From: JALOLG01 sp963776935
GTDB taxonomy: Bacteria > Actinomycetota > Acidimicrobiia > Acidimicrobiales > Ilumatobacteraceae
DNA length: 64,000 nt
Assembly (NCBI GenBank): GCA_963776935.1
Contig: CAVZOP010000003.1
Coordinates: 248,001-312,000, forward strand
Reading direction: 5' to 3'
Part shown: piece after piece, positions 1-10,303 of the stretch
Numbering within the stretch: the first letter of the stretch is position 1
Layout of the letters: each line of letters starts with the position of its first letter
Position numbers and translations under genes: made by a program
Notes under the pieces: model-generated
What the model was told of the DNA's origin: nothing
The model's database searches: none
What the model saw: only the letters and a program-made list of their open reading frames with translations

Positions 1-990
1 GTGTGAGCGTTTAGATGAGTCCGAATCGTCGCGTCCGCGTAGATCGATCCGTTCGAACGCATACGAGCGAGCACCTCACGGGACGAAGAGTGACATCGCC
101 CAGTCTCTGCATCCGGCAGCTCAATCGCGTCCAGGACGTCCTGGCGGCAGGTCACGAGACCGCAATCTACGCGCCTGCCGCAGGAGCGGGGTCTGTCAGA
201 TCCGACCCCGCCCGGAGAAACGCGAACCGAGCAGAACGCGCGCGCAAGACGACGGGCGCAGAATGTTCATCACGGCGCGTGCAGAACGCGCGCATCGTCA
301 TTGAGAACAGCGCCGAGAACCGGCGATCTGCGTTCGTTGGCGAGTGTCGTCGACCGAGCTATGAAATCGCTCAGCACTGTGATGCCGCGCCTCCGCCCCG
401 GAGCATGCGACTCGGACTGTCACCGTGTGACGCACGTGTTTGCCGCTGCTGTCCGAGCTCGCCGGGCTTGCACGATGATGACAAAGGGCGCGGTCAACTC
501 GTATCGACGGTGCAGCTCGAGGGTCGCCGTGGTAACGCCAAGGTAGATTCGCTCGCCGAGTTGTGGCGATTTCGGGCGAACTGCGGCGAACCGCAACACC
601 CGCGGACTCCAGTTCAGAGCGCATTTCGCGTACCTCGGCGAACCCTCGCGAACCCCTCGGAGCAAGTTCCTAAACCGTGCGTCGCAGGTGAATCTGTCCG
701 GGGGGCACCATGCTCGGGGCATCTCGGGGACAAGCGATACATCGTCCTTGAGCTGAAGCGCCGGCTGTTCATCTCCAAGCGGTCGGCGGAACGGCCGAGC
801 TCATCGCTCTTCAGCGTGCCGATGAGCTCACGGACCGAGCGGTTCGATGATGCCCCGACGACGCCACCCGACGCGAGGTCGCCCGGGTCGTCGAGGTCGT
901 CGAGGAGCCCGGCGGGGGACGTTGATCGGGCTTTGGCGTATCAACGGTCGGCGTCGCGCGCTCAAGTAATGAGCGAGCTTGGGAGGGACG
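1..990. other. Stretch without recognisable gene
   Basis: Long open frames exist on both strands, but their translations are Arg/Ser-rich and low in hydrophobic residues, with no family resemblance, as expected of chance frames in high-GC DNA. No tRNA- or rRNA-like element was recognised. One GC-rich inverted repeat lies at 186-211. The segment may be intergenic, or the remains of something no longer recognisable. Confidence 0.55.
186..211. terminator. Possible GC-rich hairpin
   Basis: Arms GCGGGGTC (186-193) and GACCCCGC (204-211) pair perfectly over 8 bp around a 10-base loop. No T tract follows. It could be an intrinsic-type terminator of a gene left of the window, but nothing upstream is visible to support that. 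Confidence 0.3.
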
Positions 991-2703
991 ATGGCACGTG
1001 CGCTCCGGGGGTCAATCGGCGAGATAGAGATCGGGGGTCCGATGGAGCGAGGTGTCGCGCCTGCACGCGAAGCGTTCATGGCCGACCTTGTGACGTGCAT
1101 CGGCGAGGTCGCCATGCGGCCATCGCAGTCGGCAGAGCGGTTGCTCGCCGAGGCGTGCAAAAGCGTCGGCGCCGTCGAGGGCCGGCTGCTGCTCCTGTCC
1201 GCAGAGACCGGCACCCTCGAAGTCGTGGCGAGCGCGGCGGCGGCCGGCCACCGCCAGCCCGACCGGACGCCCGACCGCGTGCCGGTCAATGCCGCTGATT
1301 ACCCTACCGAGCCTCGGCTCGCCGAGACCGACGACGGGACGCTCGCAGTCGTGCCTGCCGTGCAGGACGGCACCGTCGTGGGTGCCCTCGAGATCGTCGC
1401 CGGCAGCATCGACGAGGACGGCATCGCTCTCCTCGTCACGATCGCCAGCCTGCTCCCGCTCGTACGCAGCAACCGCGTGTTCACCGCCGGCCTACAACTC
1501 GTGCCACCGCTCCCGGACGTTTCGGGCGACGAGACGCAGTTCCGCCGCCAAGTGTTCGAGTACCTCGACTCGCACACCGAGGCGGCGCTGGTGGCCGTCT
1601 ACCTCGTCGACGCCGACCTGGACATCTCTCTCGTCTTCGGACCACCGTCGGTGCGCAAGCTGGCTCCCTTCCTCACGGACCGTGTCACACACGAGCGGCT
1701 GCGCGAAATCGCGCTCGAACCCGGCAGCTGCAGCCCATACGTGCTGACCGAGCCATCCGGCGAGTCAGGCGCCCGCATCGCGAGCTACGCGTTGCTGTCG
1801 TGCACCGGCGCACCCGACGTCGACGATGCCGGCGGACAGGTCGTCGAGTCGTACGTCATGCTGCTCGGCTTCCCGACGCCGCACCGGCCGTGCGACGCCG
1901 AGGTGGCCGTGTTCAAGCAGCTGCTGGCGCTCGCCGGCTACCTCCACCAGGTCTACGGATACCTGCACAAGGTCGCCGGCCGCGTCGGCGCGGTGGCCGA
2001 GATTGGCAGCGCGATCACCGGTCTCGAGATCTCCCAGAAGGCGCGCCACGACGCCAAGAACCAGATCGACCTGGCGCAGAATCTGATCGCCCAGGCGCTC
2101 GGACGGGCGGGCGCGCTTCGCGGCGAGCTCGAGGACCTCGGCGTGATCCTCGGTCGGGTCGGCCAGTACCTCGAGGAGATGAAGCGGGCGACGAAGGTGC
2201 CGGACAAGGAGCTGGTCCCAACGTCGATCCGGTCGATCTGGGAGGCCGCATGCGGCCAGGTCCAGTGGCGGATGCGGGAGCGGCGGATCCAGGTGCGCTA
2301 CGACGGCACCGACGCCATGGTGCTCGCCGCCCCGGACTGGTTCCGCCAGGTGTTCTTGAACCTGCTCCTGAACTCCGCCGACGCCTTCGACATGCTCCGG
2401 CAACGGAGCGGGCGGATCACCCTCAAGGTGCACAGCGCATCGGCCAAGGCCGATCGCGTCGAGATGACCTACGCCGACGACGCTACCGGGGTGCTGCCCC
2501 AGCACTTCCTCGGCTGCGACGTGGCCGGGGACCTCGAGCTGCGTGAGCGCATCTTCATGCCCGGGGTGACCAGCAAGTCCGGTGGTTCGGGCTGGGGCCT
2601 GCACGTCTGCCGGAGCATCATCAAATACCACCACGGCTCCATCGACCTCGAGCCGACGCGATCCGGCGCCGTTTTTCGCATCACCATCCCGGGAGCGGCG
2701 TGA
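991..2703 (+). CDS. GAF-type sensor histidine kinase
   Basis: Cytoplasmic sensor kinase of about 570 residues with no membrane segment. The first ~330 residues look like two GAF-like sensory modules. An H-box, ARHDAKNQI, follows near residue 350, then a GHKL ATPase domain with N-box (NLLLNSADAF), a G1-like box (YADDATGV) and G2 box (GGSGWGLHVC). The ATG at 991 has GGGAGGG just upstream; a TTG at 979 and an ATG at 1042 are alternatives. Its stop overlaps the ATG of the response regulator (TGATG), so the two are translationally coupled and form a two-component pair. The signal sensed cannot be read from the sequence. Confidence 0.85.
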   Translation: MARALRGSIGEIEIGGPMERGVAPAREAFMADLVTCIGEVAMRPSQSAERLLAEACKSVGAVEGRLLLLSAETGTLEVVASAAAAGHRQPDRTPDRVPVNAADYPTEPRLAETDDGTLAVVPAVQDGTVVGALEIVAGSIDEDGIALLVTIASLLPLVRSNRVFTAGLQLVPPLPDVSGDETQFRRQVFEYLDSHTEAALVAVYLVDADLDISLVFGPPSVRKLAPFLTDRVTHERLREIALEPGSCSPYVLTEPSGESGARIASYALLSCTGAPDVDDAGGQVVESYVMLLGFPTPHRPCDAEVAVFKQLLALAGYLHQVYGYLHKVAGRVGAVAEIGSAITGLEISQKARHDAKNQIDLAQNLIAQALGRAGALRGELEDLGVILGRVGQYLEEMKRATKVPDKELVPTSIRSIWEAACGQVQWRMRERRIQVRYDGTDAMVLAAPDWFRQVFLNLLLNSADAFDMLRQRSGRITLKVHSASAKADRVEMTYADDATGVLPQHFLGCDVAGDLELRERIFMPGVTSKSGGSGWGLHVCRSIIKYHHGSIDLEPTRSGAVFRITIPGAA

Positions 2704-3404
2704 TGGAACCGCGACGCGAACCCTCGCCCCTCGACGCCGACGCGCTGCGCGAGCGCGATGGTGAGGCGGAGCAGGCCGCCGTGCTGGTGGTCGAGGATCA
2801 CCCCGAGCTGCTGCGGTGGCGCCTCACCAGCCTGGCCCAGCGCGGCGTGCCGGCGATTGGAGCGACACGAGCGGAGCAGGCGGCGGCGTTCCTGGCCTCT
2901 GGGCTGGCGCCGATCGCACTGGTGCTGATCGACGTCAACCTGCGCCCAGACGATCCGTCGGACCGGTCCGGGCTGGCGCTGGCGCGGCTGGTGCGTTCGG
3001 CCGGGCTCGAGGTCGACCTCGTCGGGTACTCCGCGCACTTCGAGGACGGATCGATCTCCGCGGCCGACCGAGGCCAGTTCAGCTCGTGGATCGAAAAGGG
3101 CCGGATGATCCCGACCGAGCTGGTGAAGCGCTATGACGAGCTGGCGCAGGACGCGGCGCGGACCCCCGGCGCGGTGATGCCGCGCAGCGGTGCCGCGGGG
3201 GAGGCACTGGTGAGCTTCCTGGCCGAGACCCAGCAGGGCGCCACGGACGAGGTGAGCGAGGCCCGCGCCTACCTGCGGGCGTCGATCGGCGTTCGCGCCT
3301 ACGACCCGCTCGACGACAGCGCCGGCACTGTCGGCTACGACCCGTTGCCGGTGGAGGTCATCCACGAGCTGCTCATCGCCGACCCGGAGGTGACATCCCC
3401 GTGA
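2703..3404 (+). CDS. Response regulator without DNA-binding domain
   Basis: An N-terminal receiver domain (about residues 28-150) starts with the acidic pocket VVEDHPE. The probable phospho-acceptor Asp is in LIDVNL. The remaining ~85 residues show no helix-turn-helix or other output domain I recognise, so output may be by protein contact rather than DNA binding. It overlaps the kinase stop and its own stop overlaps the GTG of the next gene, so the three form a tight operon. The partner kinase is the upstream gene. Confidence 0.8.
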   Translation: MEPRREPSPLDADALRERDGEAEQAAVLVVEDHPELLRWRLTSLAQRGVPAIGATRAEQAAAFLASGLAPIALVLIDVNLRPDDPSDRSGLALARLVRSAGLEVDLVGYSAHFEDGSISAADRGQFSSWIEKGRMIPTELVKRYDELAQDAARTPGAVMPRSGAAGEALVSFLAETQQGATDEVSEARAYLRASIGVRAYDPLDDSAGTVGYDPLPVEVIHELLIADPEVTSP

Positions 3405-4315
3405 GGCGCCTCACCGGTTTGCACCTGCTCGCGGTGGTCACCATCGCCCTGGTGAGCCTCGGCGTGGCCGTGGTGACGTTCGGAGTCCTCGACTCGACCG
3501 GATCCTCCGACAACGGGATCACCTCGATCGGGGGCGCCATCGTCGGCTTCGCGCTGGCCTTCGGCGGGCTCAGCACGCTGTTCCGATCGCTCGAGCGGGC
3601 GAACCACGACGATCGGACCCGCATCCTCGAACGGGAAGTCGCAGAACTCTCCCAGAAGCTCCTGCGCGGCGCCCCCCGCCCGCCCGGGTATTCCGTCGAG
3701 CTGCTCGAGCACCACCGTCTCGTGCTGGCGAGGCCGACGGGGTTCGAATCGAAGGGCGGCGTCATCCTCGACATCCAGGAGCCCGACGGCGTCGACGAGA
3801 AGCGGCCGACCCAGGTGCTCGATGCGATCCCGGCGAGGCTGTTCGTCAACTACATCCCGGGGCCGCGCAGCATGACGCCCGACGACTACTACCGGGACTA
3901 CGTCGAGCGCACGAAGGACAACCACGTGTTCGACGTGATGGGGATCGAGCGCACGATCATCGGGTCGGATCCGGGGACGTGCGACGCGCTGCGCGTCACG
4001 ACGCGGCGGCGGGCGAGAGTGACCCTGCGCGTCGATCCGATCTCGGGCCGGTTGAACCGCTCGATGGATGTCCTGCCCCGCCACGAGTGGGATGCGGTCG
4101 ACGTCGGTCCGTGCACGGTCGAGGTCCCGACGGGCGACCTGACCACGACGTTCAAGCACCAGGTCGTCGTCCCGTACCGCCAGAGCGTCGTCGTGTGCTT
4201 CAACACCGAACTCGAGCGGGTGTTCTTCGTCGGCTTCGAGGACGACGAGACCCACTTCGTCGATCATGTCGAGGCGTTCCACCAGTGCCTCCGGTCGCTG
4301 CGCTTCCTCACCTGA
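3401..4315 (+). CDS. Membrane-anchored protein of unknown function
   Basis: About 304 residues beginning at a GTG that overlaps the previous stop (GTGA). Two hydrophobic segments lie near residues 7-30 and 42-62. A short charged coiled-coil-like stretch and a soluble C-terminal domain of ~220 residues follow. I recognise no family. Its place as third gene in the kinase/regulator operon suggests a membrane partner or effector of that signalling pair; this is inference. Confidence 0.7.
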   Translation: MRRLTGLHLLAVVTIALVSLGVAVVTFGVLDSTGSSDNGITSIGGAIVGFALAFGGLSTLFRSLERANHDDRTRILEREVAELSQKLLRGAPRPPGYSVELLEHHRLVLARPTGFESKGGVILDIQEPDGVDEKRPTQVLDAIPARLFVNYIPGPRSMTPDDYYRDYVERTKDNHVFDVMGIERTIIGSDPGTCDALRVTTRRRARVTLRVDPISGRLNRSMDVLPRHEWDAVDVGPCTVEVPTGDLTTTFKHQVVVPYRQSVVVCFNTELERVFFVGFEDDETHFVDHVEAFHQCLRSLRFLT

Positions 4316-4414
4316 TCCGTCTCCGAGCTGGCACGTCGAATCCGCCGAGGGACCACCAAGAGTCCAGCTAGATTGCTATCCGGTACTAGCTTTCGCGTCG
4401 GAGAAGGGGGTGGC

Positions 4415-5429
4415 GTGGCGAAGCAGCTCAGGATCCTCGTCGGCGGGGGCCTCGACAGGGAAGACGGATCGGCGCTCGCTCGTCCGCCCGACGAGATCGA
4501 GGCGTTCGCGCGGGTGTTGGGGGCACGAATCGTGCTCGACGGCCATGTCCTCCTCAACGGCTGTCGGACCACGCTCGACACGTGCGTGGCAGAGGGGGCA
4601 CACCAGGCGCTCCTGGCGAGTGGCGCCACCAGCGCCGAGATCAAGTCGCGAATCGTCTGCTACGTGAACCAGGGTCAAGCGCCGGCGCACGGCTTCGGCA
4701 GCATCCTCCAATCCGAGCTCGTCGATTGGGAGTTGGGTGGCCCCGACCTCAGCTCACCCGAGATCATCCATTACAGCGATGCGGTGGTCCTGGTTGGTGG
4801 CTTTCGAGGGACGTACCGCGCTGCCAACTGGGCCCGCATCGAGCAAAAGCCGCTGCTGCCGATCGCGCTCTTCGGCGGTGCGGCGAAGGAGATCTGCCTC
4901 GAGGTTGCCAGGCGACGTCGACGTGCTCTACGCGGGCACGGTTTCGAGGTCGAAGTACGAGGCTGTCCTGAAGTCGTTGAGCACCGACTGGGAGCAGATC
5001 GCGGCGGATGTCGTGAACCTCGCCGAGCTGATGGCATCGAGCCGGGAGGTGTTCATCGTGATGTCGTTCGAAACGTCGCCACAGTTCACCGACTTGGTCG
5101 AAAGCATTCAGCAAACCTGCGAGACGTTCGGATACGCGGCCTATCGAGTCGACGAGGCGAACGAGGGCGAGCGGATCCTCCCGGAGATCATCCGTGGGAT
5201 CCGGCAATCGGCCTTCGTGATCGCCGACGTGAGCGAGAACAAGCCGAACGTCTACTGGGAACTCGGTCTCGCCGCCGGGATGGACAAGGAGATCATCCTG
5301 ACGGCAAGAAAGGGAACCGATCTGCCGTTCGACATCACCGACGTGCCGGTGATCTATTGGGACAGCTTCAGCGAGTTCAAGAAGGCTCTCGCCAAGCGTG
5401 TCGACGGCATCGGCAGCGCGACACGGTAG
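4415..5429 (+). CDS. SLOG - TIR-like/NDT-fold protein, one frameshift
   Basis: The N-terminal ~165 residues look like a SLOG nucleotide-sensing domain: ILVGGG near the start, a vLLNGCRTTLD loop, VVLVGGFRGT and the ending IALFGGAA. The C-terminal ~150 residues resemble the nucleoside-deoxyribosyltransferase/TIR-like fold of immune effectors: VFIVMSF, YRVDEANEGERI, FVIADVSENKPNVYWELGLA and LPFDI. The two halves are in different frames; the switch falls at about 4900-4914, so one base is missing or extra. SLOG fusions to TIR or deoxyribosyltransferase-like effectors are known from predicted nucleotide-signal defence systems. GTG 4415 is preceded by GAAGGGGG. Neighbours are not defence genes. If the indel is real, the protein is broken. 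Confidence 0.7.
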
Positions 5430-5523
5430 GTCTTGCGTCACTCGTTGACGGCTCGCGGAATCGGGCCCCGCCCGCTGCGCGACACTCGCGGTGAGTACTG
5501 ACCTGACGCCCGAGGAGCAGACC

Positions 5524-5940
5524 ATGACGACCCGTCTCAACCCGTACCTGTCGTTCCGTGACAACGCCCGACAGGCGATGGACTTCTACCAGTCGGTGTT
5601 CGGTGGTGAGCTCACGCGCGCCACGTTCGCCGAGTTCCACGCCAGCGAGGACCCGGCCGAACAGGACAAGGTCATGCACTCGATGCTGGCGACTGAAAAC
5701 GGTCTCACGCTGATGGGTGCGGATACACCGAACAGCATGGACTTCACCCCCGGCAGCAACGGCACCGTCTCGCTCAGCGGCGACGACGAGGCGGAACTGC
5801 GCGGCTACTGGGAGAAGCTCTCCGATGGCGGCGATGTTTCCATGCCCCTCGAGAAGGCACCGTGGGGGGACACGTTCGGCATGTGCGTCGACAAGTTCGG
5901 CGTGAGCTGGATGGTCAACATCGCCGGCGCCCAGCCGTAG
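5524..5940 (+). CDS. PhnB-like VOC/glyoxalase-fold protein
   Basis: About 138 residues with the 3-demethylubiquinone-methyltransferase/PhnB-like signature: NPYLSFRDNARQAMDFY at the start, MHSMLATENG in the middle, and WGDTFGMCVDKFGVSWMVNI at the end. The family is widespread, dimeric and cytoplasmic, with uncertain substrate; bleomycin-resistance-like binding and isomerase roles are known for relatives. ATG 5524 has GAGGAG seven bases upstream and was preferred over the GTG at 5491. It appears monocistronic. Confidence 0.85.
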   Translation: MTTRLNPYLSFRDNARQAMDFYQSVFGGELTRATFAEFHASEDPAEQDKVMHSMLATENGLTLMGADTPNSMDFTPGSNGTVSLSGDDEAELRGYWEKLSDGGDVSMPLEKAPWGDTFGMCVDKFGVSWMVNIAGAQP

Positions 5941-5953
5941 ACCGACCTCGCCG

Positions 5954-6859
5954 TTACCCGTGGGTCGTCGCAGCGGTGGCGGCTGTGAGCTTCTCGACGA
6001 AGGTCTCGGGCCGTTCGATGTGCGGAGCGTGGGCGGCGTCGCGCACGACATGCAGTGGCCAGCCGTGCCGTGTCGCAGCGTGTTCGGCGATGCGAAGGGG
6101 CACCATGCGGTCGTCGCGTCCCCACAGGAGGGCGATGGGCACGTCGATCCGGCTGAGGTCCGGTTCTGGGATCGGTTTCGTCTCGCGCGGCGATGAGTTG
6201 GCGCATCGTCCGCTTCACGTGCGGCACGCTGGCACGGGCCCGCGTGTAGGCGACGAACGCGTCGAACCACTCTGCGTCGCGCCGGCGGGTGGCGTCGAGG
6301 TCGAGGAGTGCGAAGCGGTCGAAGCGCTCGGCGTTGGCCGCCGAGGGGCGGATGGCGAAGCGAACCGCCACGTAGCGCAAGCGGTGCGGCATCCGGTACG
6401 GACCGACCCCGGGCGCGGCGTACACCACCAACCTGCCGAGCGGCGGGCTGGGACGCGTCGCGAGCCGGGCGGCCAGACTGCCGATCAGAGAGTGGGCGAC
6501 GACCGTCGGTCGCTCGATCTTGGTGTGTCCAGGAGACCGGCGAACCAACGGGCGAAGGTGTCGACGTCGAGATGTGGGAGCGGAGCGGACTCGCCGAGTC
6601 CGGGTACGTCGGGAACGATGACCCGGTGGTGCGCGACGAGTGGGGCCAACACCGGTGCCCACATCGCTCCGCCGCATTCGATTCCGCCGTGCAACAGGAT
6701 CAGCGGCGGCCCGTCTCCGCCCTCGAGAACGCTGGTGCTGACCCCGTCGATGTCGACGTTCCGACTGGCGAGCGGCACGCCGGCGAGCATCCGGTCCCGT
6801 GGGCTCGGGAACGGCTCTCGACTCGTCCCTCCGTTCGTGCGTTCGGTCGTACCGGACAT
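5954..6859 (-). pseudogene. Alpha/beta hydrolase, frame broken twice
   Basis: Three reading frames must be joined to give a hydrolase of ~300 residues. The first has LILLHGGIECGG (oxyanion region). The second has the nucleophile elbow VAHSLIGS, with Ser but not the usual G-x-S-x-G. The third has LLWGRDDRMVPL (acid) and DAAHAPHIERP (catalytic His). Shifts fall near 6525 and 6160, with no nonsense codon before each switch point. The ATG at 6859 overlaps the stop of the upstream hydroxylase-like gene. Together they resemble aromatic or steroid ring-cleavage pairs (flavin hydroxylase plus C-C hydrolase), but the substrate is unknown. A sequencing indel origin is as likely as real decay. Confidence 0.65.
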
Positions 6860-8028
6860 CAGAAGACCATCACCTGGACGTCTTGACCGGCGAGGATGGC
6901 ACCGGCGGTGAGCAGCGTGTCGCGCCTGACGAGGAAGTGCTGGGTCAACGGCGTGGATGTCGCGAAGGCGGCGCTGGAGTGGACAATCGGCATAGATCGA
7001 GCTGCCTCCGCCGGACCGATACGCGGTGGTGACCGCAGCCGACCGCTCGCTCGGTGGCCCACACCGCGGCAGCGCGGATCCTCGCTCGCTCCTCGAGCGT
7101 GAATGGTGATCGGTCGGTAGCGGTCGCCCAGGCCGCGTCGGCGGTCTCGTAGAGCAGCGCTCGCGCGGCACGGAGCTCGGTATCCGCGGTGGCGAGGTCG
7201 AACTGGAACACCGGGTTGGTCGCCAGTGGCGCGTGGGCGAGAAGCGGCATCTTGTCGACGGCGAGGGCGACGATGTCGTTCGAACGCTCCCTGGGCGATG
7301 CCGAGCGCGACGCTTGCGATCCCGAGCGAGGCGAGCGCGGGCACCGGGATGTGGACGATCGGTTCATCGATGCACGGCTCGTCGGCCATCGGCACGAGCG
7401 TCCGCTCGCGTGGCACGACGACGCCGTCAACACGGAAATGGTGGCTGCCCGTCCCGCACAGACCGGACACGTTCCACGTGTCCTCGATCGTGACCTCGTC
7501 GGGACGGAACACCGCCATGCGAAGTTGGGGCGCGCCGTCGACGATCGCTTCGACGCAGTTGCCGAACAACCAGTCGGCGTGCTCGCAGCCGCTGGCGAAG
7601 CTCCATCGGCCGGTCACCCGGTACCCGTCGCCGACGGCGGCGATCGAGCCGGTCGGGTTGAAGACGCCGGCCACGACCGTGTCAGTGCCCGCGGCGAACA
7701 GGCTGTCGAACGTGGCGCGGGGGAGCCCGGCGAGGTCGCACCACGCGCTGCCTCCGATCATCACGGTCCAGCCGACGGACGCGTCGGCTCCGGCGAGGGA
7801 TCTCGAAGACCCGCATCGCGCTCGGCAGGTCGGCACCGATGCCGCCGTGGGTGCTCGGCAGCAACACCCGGAAGCAGCCGGCCGCGATCAGCTCGGCGAG
7901 CAGATCGCTGCGGCACGCGTCGGGCTGCCTCGATCTCGGCGGCGCGGGCCGTGATCGTCGGCGCGAGTTCGTCGCGCCGCCTCGAGGACGCCCTCCGGCG
8001 TCGTCGTCGTCCGATCCATGATCGTCAT
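6859..8028 (-). pseudogene. Acyl-CoA-dehydrogenase-fold flavin hydroxylase, multiply frameshifted
   Basis: Joining about seven frame segments gives a full-length protein of ~385 residues. It is similar to the acyl-CoA dehydrogenase C-terminal-domain type 2 / HsaA-DszC flavin monooxygenases: STHGGIGADL, VGWTVMIGGSAWCDLAG, GRWSFASGCEHADW, and near the end YRSGGGSSIYADCPLQR followed by RDIHA and TQHFLV. Shifts lie near 7970, 7905, 7800, 7285, 7055 and 6955. Between them the sequence reads as conserved family sequence without stops, which is unlike old pseudogenes. The ATG at 8028 has GGGGGT upstream. Likely role: FMNH2/FADH2-dependent hydroxylation of an aromatic or steroid-like substrate. Confidence 0.65.
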
Positions 8029-8045
8029 GCCTTTACCCCCTCGGA

Positions 8046-8472
8046 TCACGGCCGCAGCATCGGGGCTTCGGCCGCGTGGCGGGCCCGGAGCTCGTCGTCC
8101 CAGCCGCCGTTGCAGTAGCCGACGACCTCGGTGATGCGGCCGTCGCGCACCTCGCACAGCCAGAGTCGGCGCGCCACCTCGACGTTGGCGCCGCGCTGGG
8201 TCTCCTCGTGCTCCATCACGAACCCCGACGCCGTCGGGACGACACGCAGGACACGAGCGCTCGGCTCGCCCTCGGAGATCGCTCGGAGCTGGGCGGCGAA
8301 CGCCTCGGGACCTTCGAGCTGGAATCGCCACAGCGGCGGGTACAGGTCGAAGAACGCGTCCGGTGCGAACACGTCGTCACCGGCATCGAGCGTCTCGAAG
8401 CATCGGTTGAACGCGGTGCTCAACCGCTCCACGGTCGCGTGGTCGAGGGGTCTCCATCTGCTGGCTCGACAT
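8046..8472 (-). CDS. SnoaL-like protein, one homopolymer frameshift
   Basis: About 140 residues of a SnoaL/NTF2-like fold: FNRCFETLDAGDDVFAPD, EGPEAFAAQLRAI and LWLCEVRDGRITEVVGYCN. The only start with a good ribosome site (GAAGGAGGG, ATG at 8472) is one frame away from the conserved body. Adding one C to the run at about 8456-8459 gives a smooth N-terminus (METPLDHATV). It sits 17 bases upstream of the hydroxylase gene on the same strand, so the two and the hydrolase are probably one catabolic operon. SnoaL-like proteins act as small hydrolases, cyclases or isomerases; the substrate is unknown. Confidence 0.7.
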
Positions 8473-8604
8473 CGTTGCCCTCCTTCGTCGGCGGGTGCAT
8501 CACCCGATGAGAGCAACGTACGAAGACGCGGGTCACGCCACATCGACCGAATCCGCCATCTTCGGGCGCGGGCCGCGTGGTGCGTTCGCACCACACGGCG
8601 AGCG

Positions 8605-10229
8605 TCAGACCAGGTCGTGGTCGTAGGCGTACGCCGTGGCCGCGGCGCGCGACGACAGGCCGAGCTTCATGAAGATGTTCTGGAGGTGGCGCCCGACGGT
8701 GTGTTCGCTGATGACGAGCTCGGCGGCGATCTCGCGGTTGGTCACGCCGGTGGCGACGAGCCGGAGCACCTCGCACTCCCGGTCGGTCAGCTCGGCGGGC
8801 CGCGTCGGTTCGTCGCCGCCGAGATGTCGGACCACGCGCGCCAGATCGGGTCGGGCACCGAGCAGCTCGAAGGTGCCGCGGGCGGCATCGAACTCGAACT
8901 CGGCCGCGTCGTGGTCGTCGAGCGCCCGGCAGGCGAGCCCGATCTGCACGCGGGCGCGTGCCGCGTCGTACGGCATCTCGAGCTCTCGCCACGCGGCACA
9001 CGCCTGGCGCAGCGAAGCGAGTGCTTGGTGCGCCTGCCCCTCGGCGAGGAGCACCGAACCGGTCGCGTAGCCGGCGATGGCGTGAAGGAGCGGGGCGCCG
9101 CTGGCGCCGGCGATCGTGTCGAGCTCTTCGGCGGCCGACCGAGCCGTCTCCGACGTCGCCGGCGGCGAGCATGATCTCGACCGCGGCGGCGAGCATCGTC
9201 GGATGCGAGAACTGTCCCGCGGCTCTCTTCGACCATGCGTCGCACGGCGGCGACGGCGGCGTCGACCTTGCCCTCCTCCAGCCGCAGGAGCGCCACGCCA
9301 GGGGCCGGCTCTCGTCCGTGCTGGCTGGCCGCCCGGTACGCCCGCTCGGCGTCGGCCAGGTCACCTCGCAGACGGTGGAGCTCGCCCTGCTGGTAGAGGG
9401 CGAGCCCGAGCGCAGGATGGGCCGGCTCGGACAGACTCTGCCGGGCCCGCTCGACCTCCGTCACCGCCTCCGCCCACTCACCGTGTGCCTGCAGCACCTG
9501 CGACCGGTGCACGAGGCACTGGCCGCGGTACGGCACGAGATCGGGCTGGGCGATGCACCAGCGGTTCGAGCGCCTCGGTCCACTCGGCCGCCCGTCGCAG
9601 GTCCATCACGTCCATGCACGCCTCGATGACGGCGCAGTACACGATCCCCGCCGGGATCGGCGAGATCTCGCCGGATGCGACGGCCACCATCACCTCGTCG
9701 AGCAGGCTCATGCCGTCGGCGGTCTCACCGAGCGCGAGCGTCGCCTGGCCACGACCGAGCGATCCGAGCGCGAGGAGGTCCTTGTCATCGAACCGTCGGG
9801 CGATGGCGACGATGTCGTCGGCGAGGCCCAAGGCCGTCGCCGCGTCGCCGCTGCCCAGCGTCTCGAGGAACACGGGTACCTGGAGATAGCCGCGCGCGGC
9901 GCAGTCGGCACCGGTCTCGTCGAGGAGTCGGGCGGCACGAGCGAACCATCCACTCGCCTGCGCCATGTCACCCCGGAGCATGAGGCCGATGGCCAGCCAC
10001 GCAGCGCACCGTGCCGCCCGGGCGGGATCGCCGAGACGATTCCACTCGAGGTGCGCCCGTTCCCACGCCGAGGTGCTCTCGTCGTCGCGACCGACCAGAT
10101 GGGCGGCAACGGCGAGGCGCTCGAGGTCGTCGGCCTCCAGCGGATCGCCAGCCGCCGAGCAGCGCGTAGGCGTCAGCCCCACGCCTGGCGGGCGAACGCC
10201 TCGCGCGCCTTCTCGACATTCACGGACAC
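8605..10229 (-). pseudogene. TPR-containing LuxR regulator, multiply frameshifted
   Basis: The pieces assemble into a ~540-residue LuxR-family regulator with tetratricopeptide-like repeats. They include AWERAHLEWNRLGDPARAAR, LVPYRGQCLVHRSQVL, LRLEEGKVDAAVAAV and a C-terminal LuxR helix-turn-helix: LTDRECEVLRLVATG and SEHTVGRHLQNIFMKLG. Frame changes fall near 10185, 10150, 9530, 9226 and 9142. At 9530 removing a single C restores the family text. A GTG at 10229 is the most plausible start. Its position upstream of the SnoaL-hydroxylase-hydrolase genes suggests it activates them. Confidence 0.65.
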
Positions 10230-10303
10230 GCCCCACAGTCTCTACCACCCATCTGTCTGAGCCACCACGGTCGGAGTTTGCGCACCACCCGGCGCGCAAC
10301 CGG

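Noticed and set aside
15..1298. 427-codon open frame at the left edge
   Set aside because: Ser/Arg-rich, no start signal and runs through the start of the kinase in another frame.
1765..2634. Long minus-strand open frame across the kinase gene
   Set aside because: It is antisense to well-conserved kinase motifs and its translation is His/Asp/Val-rich without family features; a high-GC shadow.
3335..4282. Long minus-strand open frame opposite the membrane protein
   Set aside because: Translation is Arg/Asp-rich; the plus strand has proper coupling to the operon.
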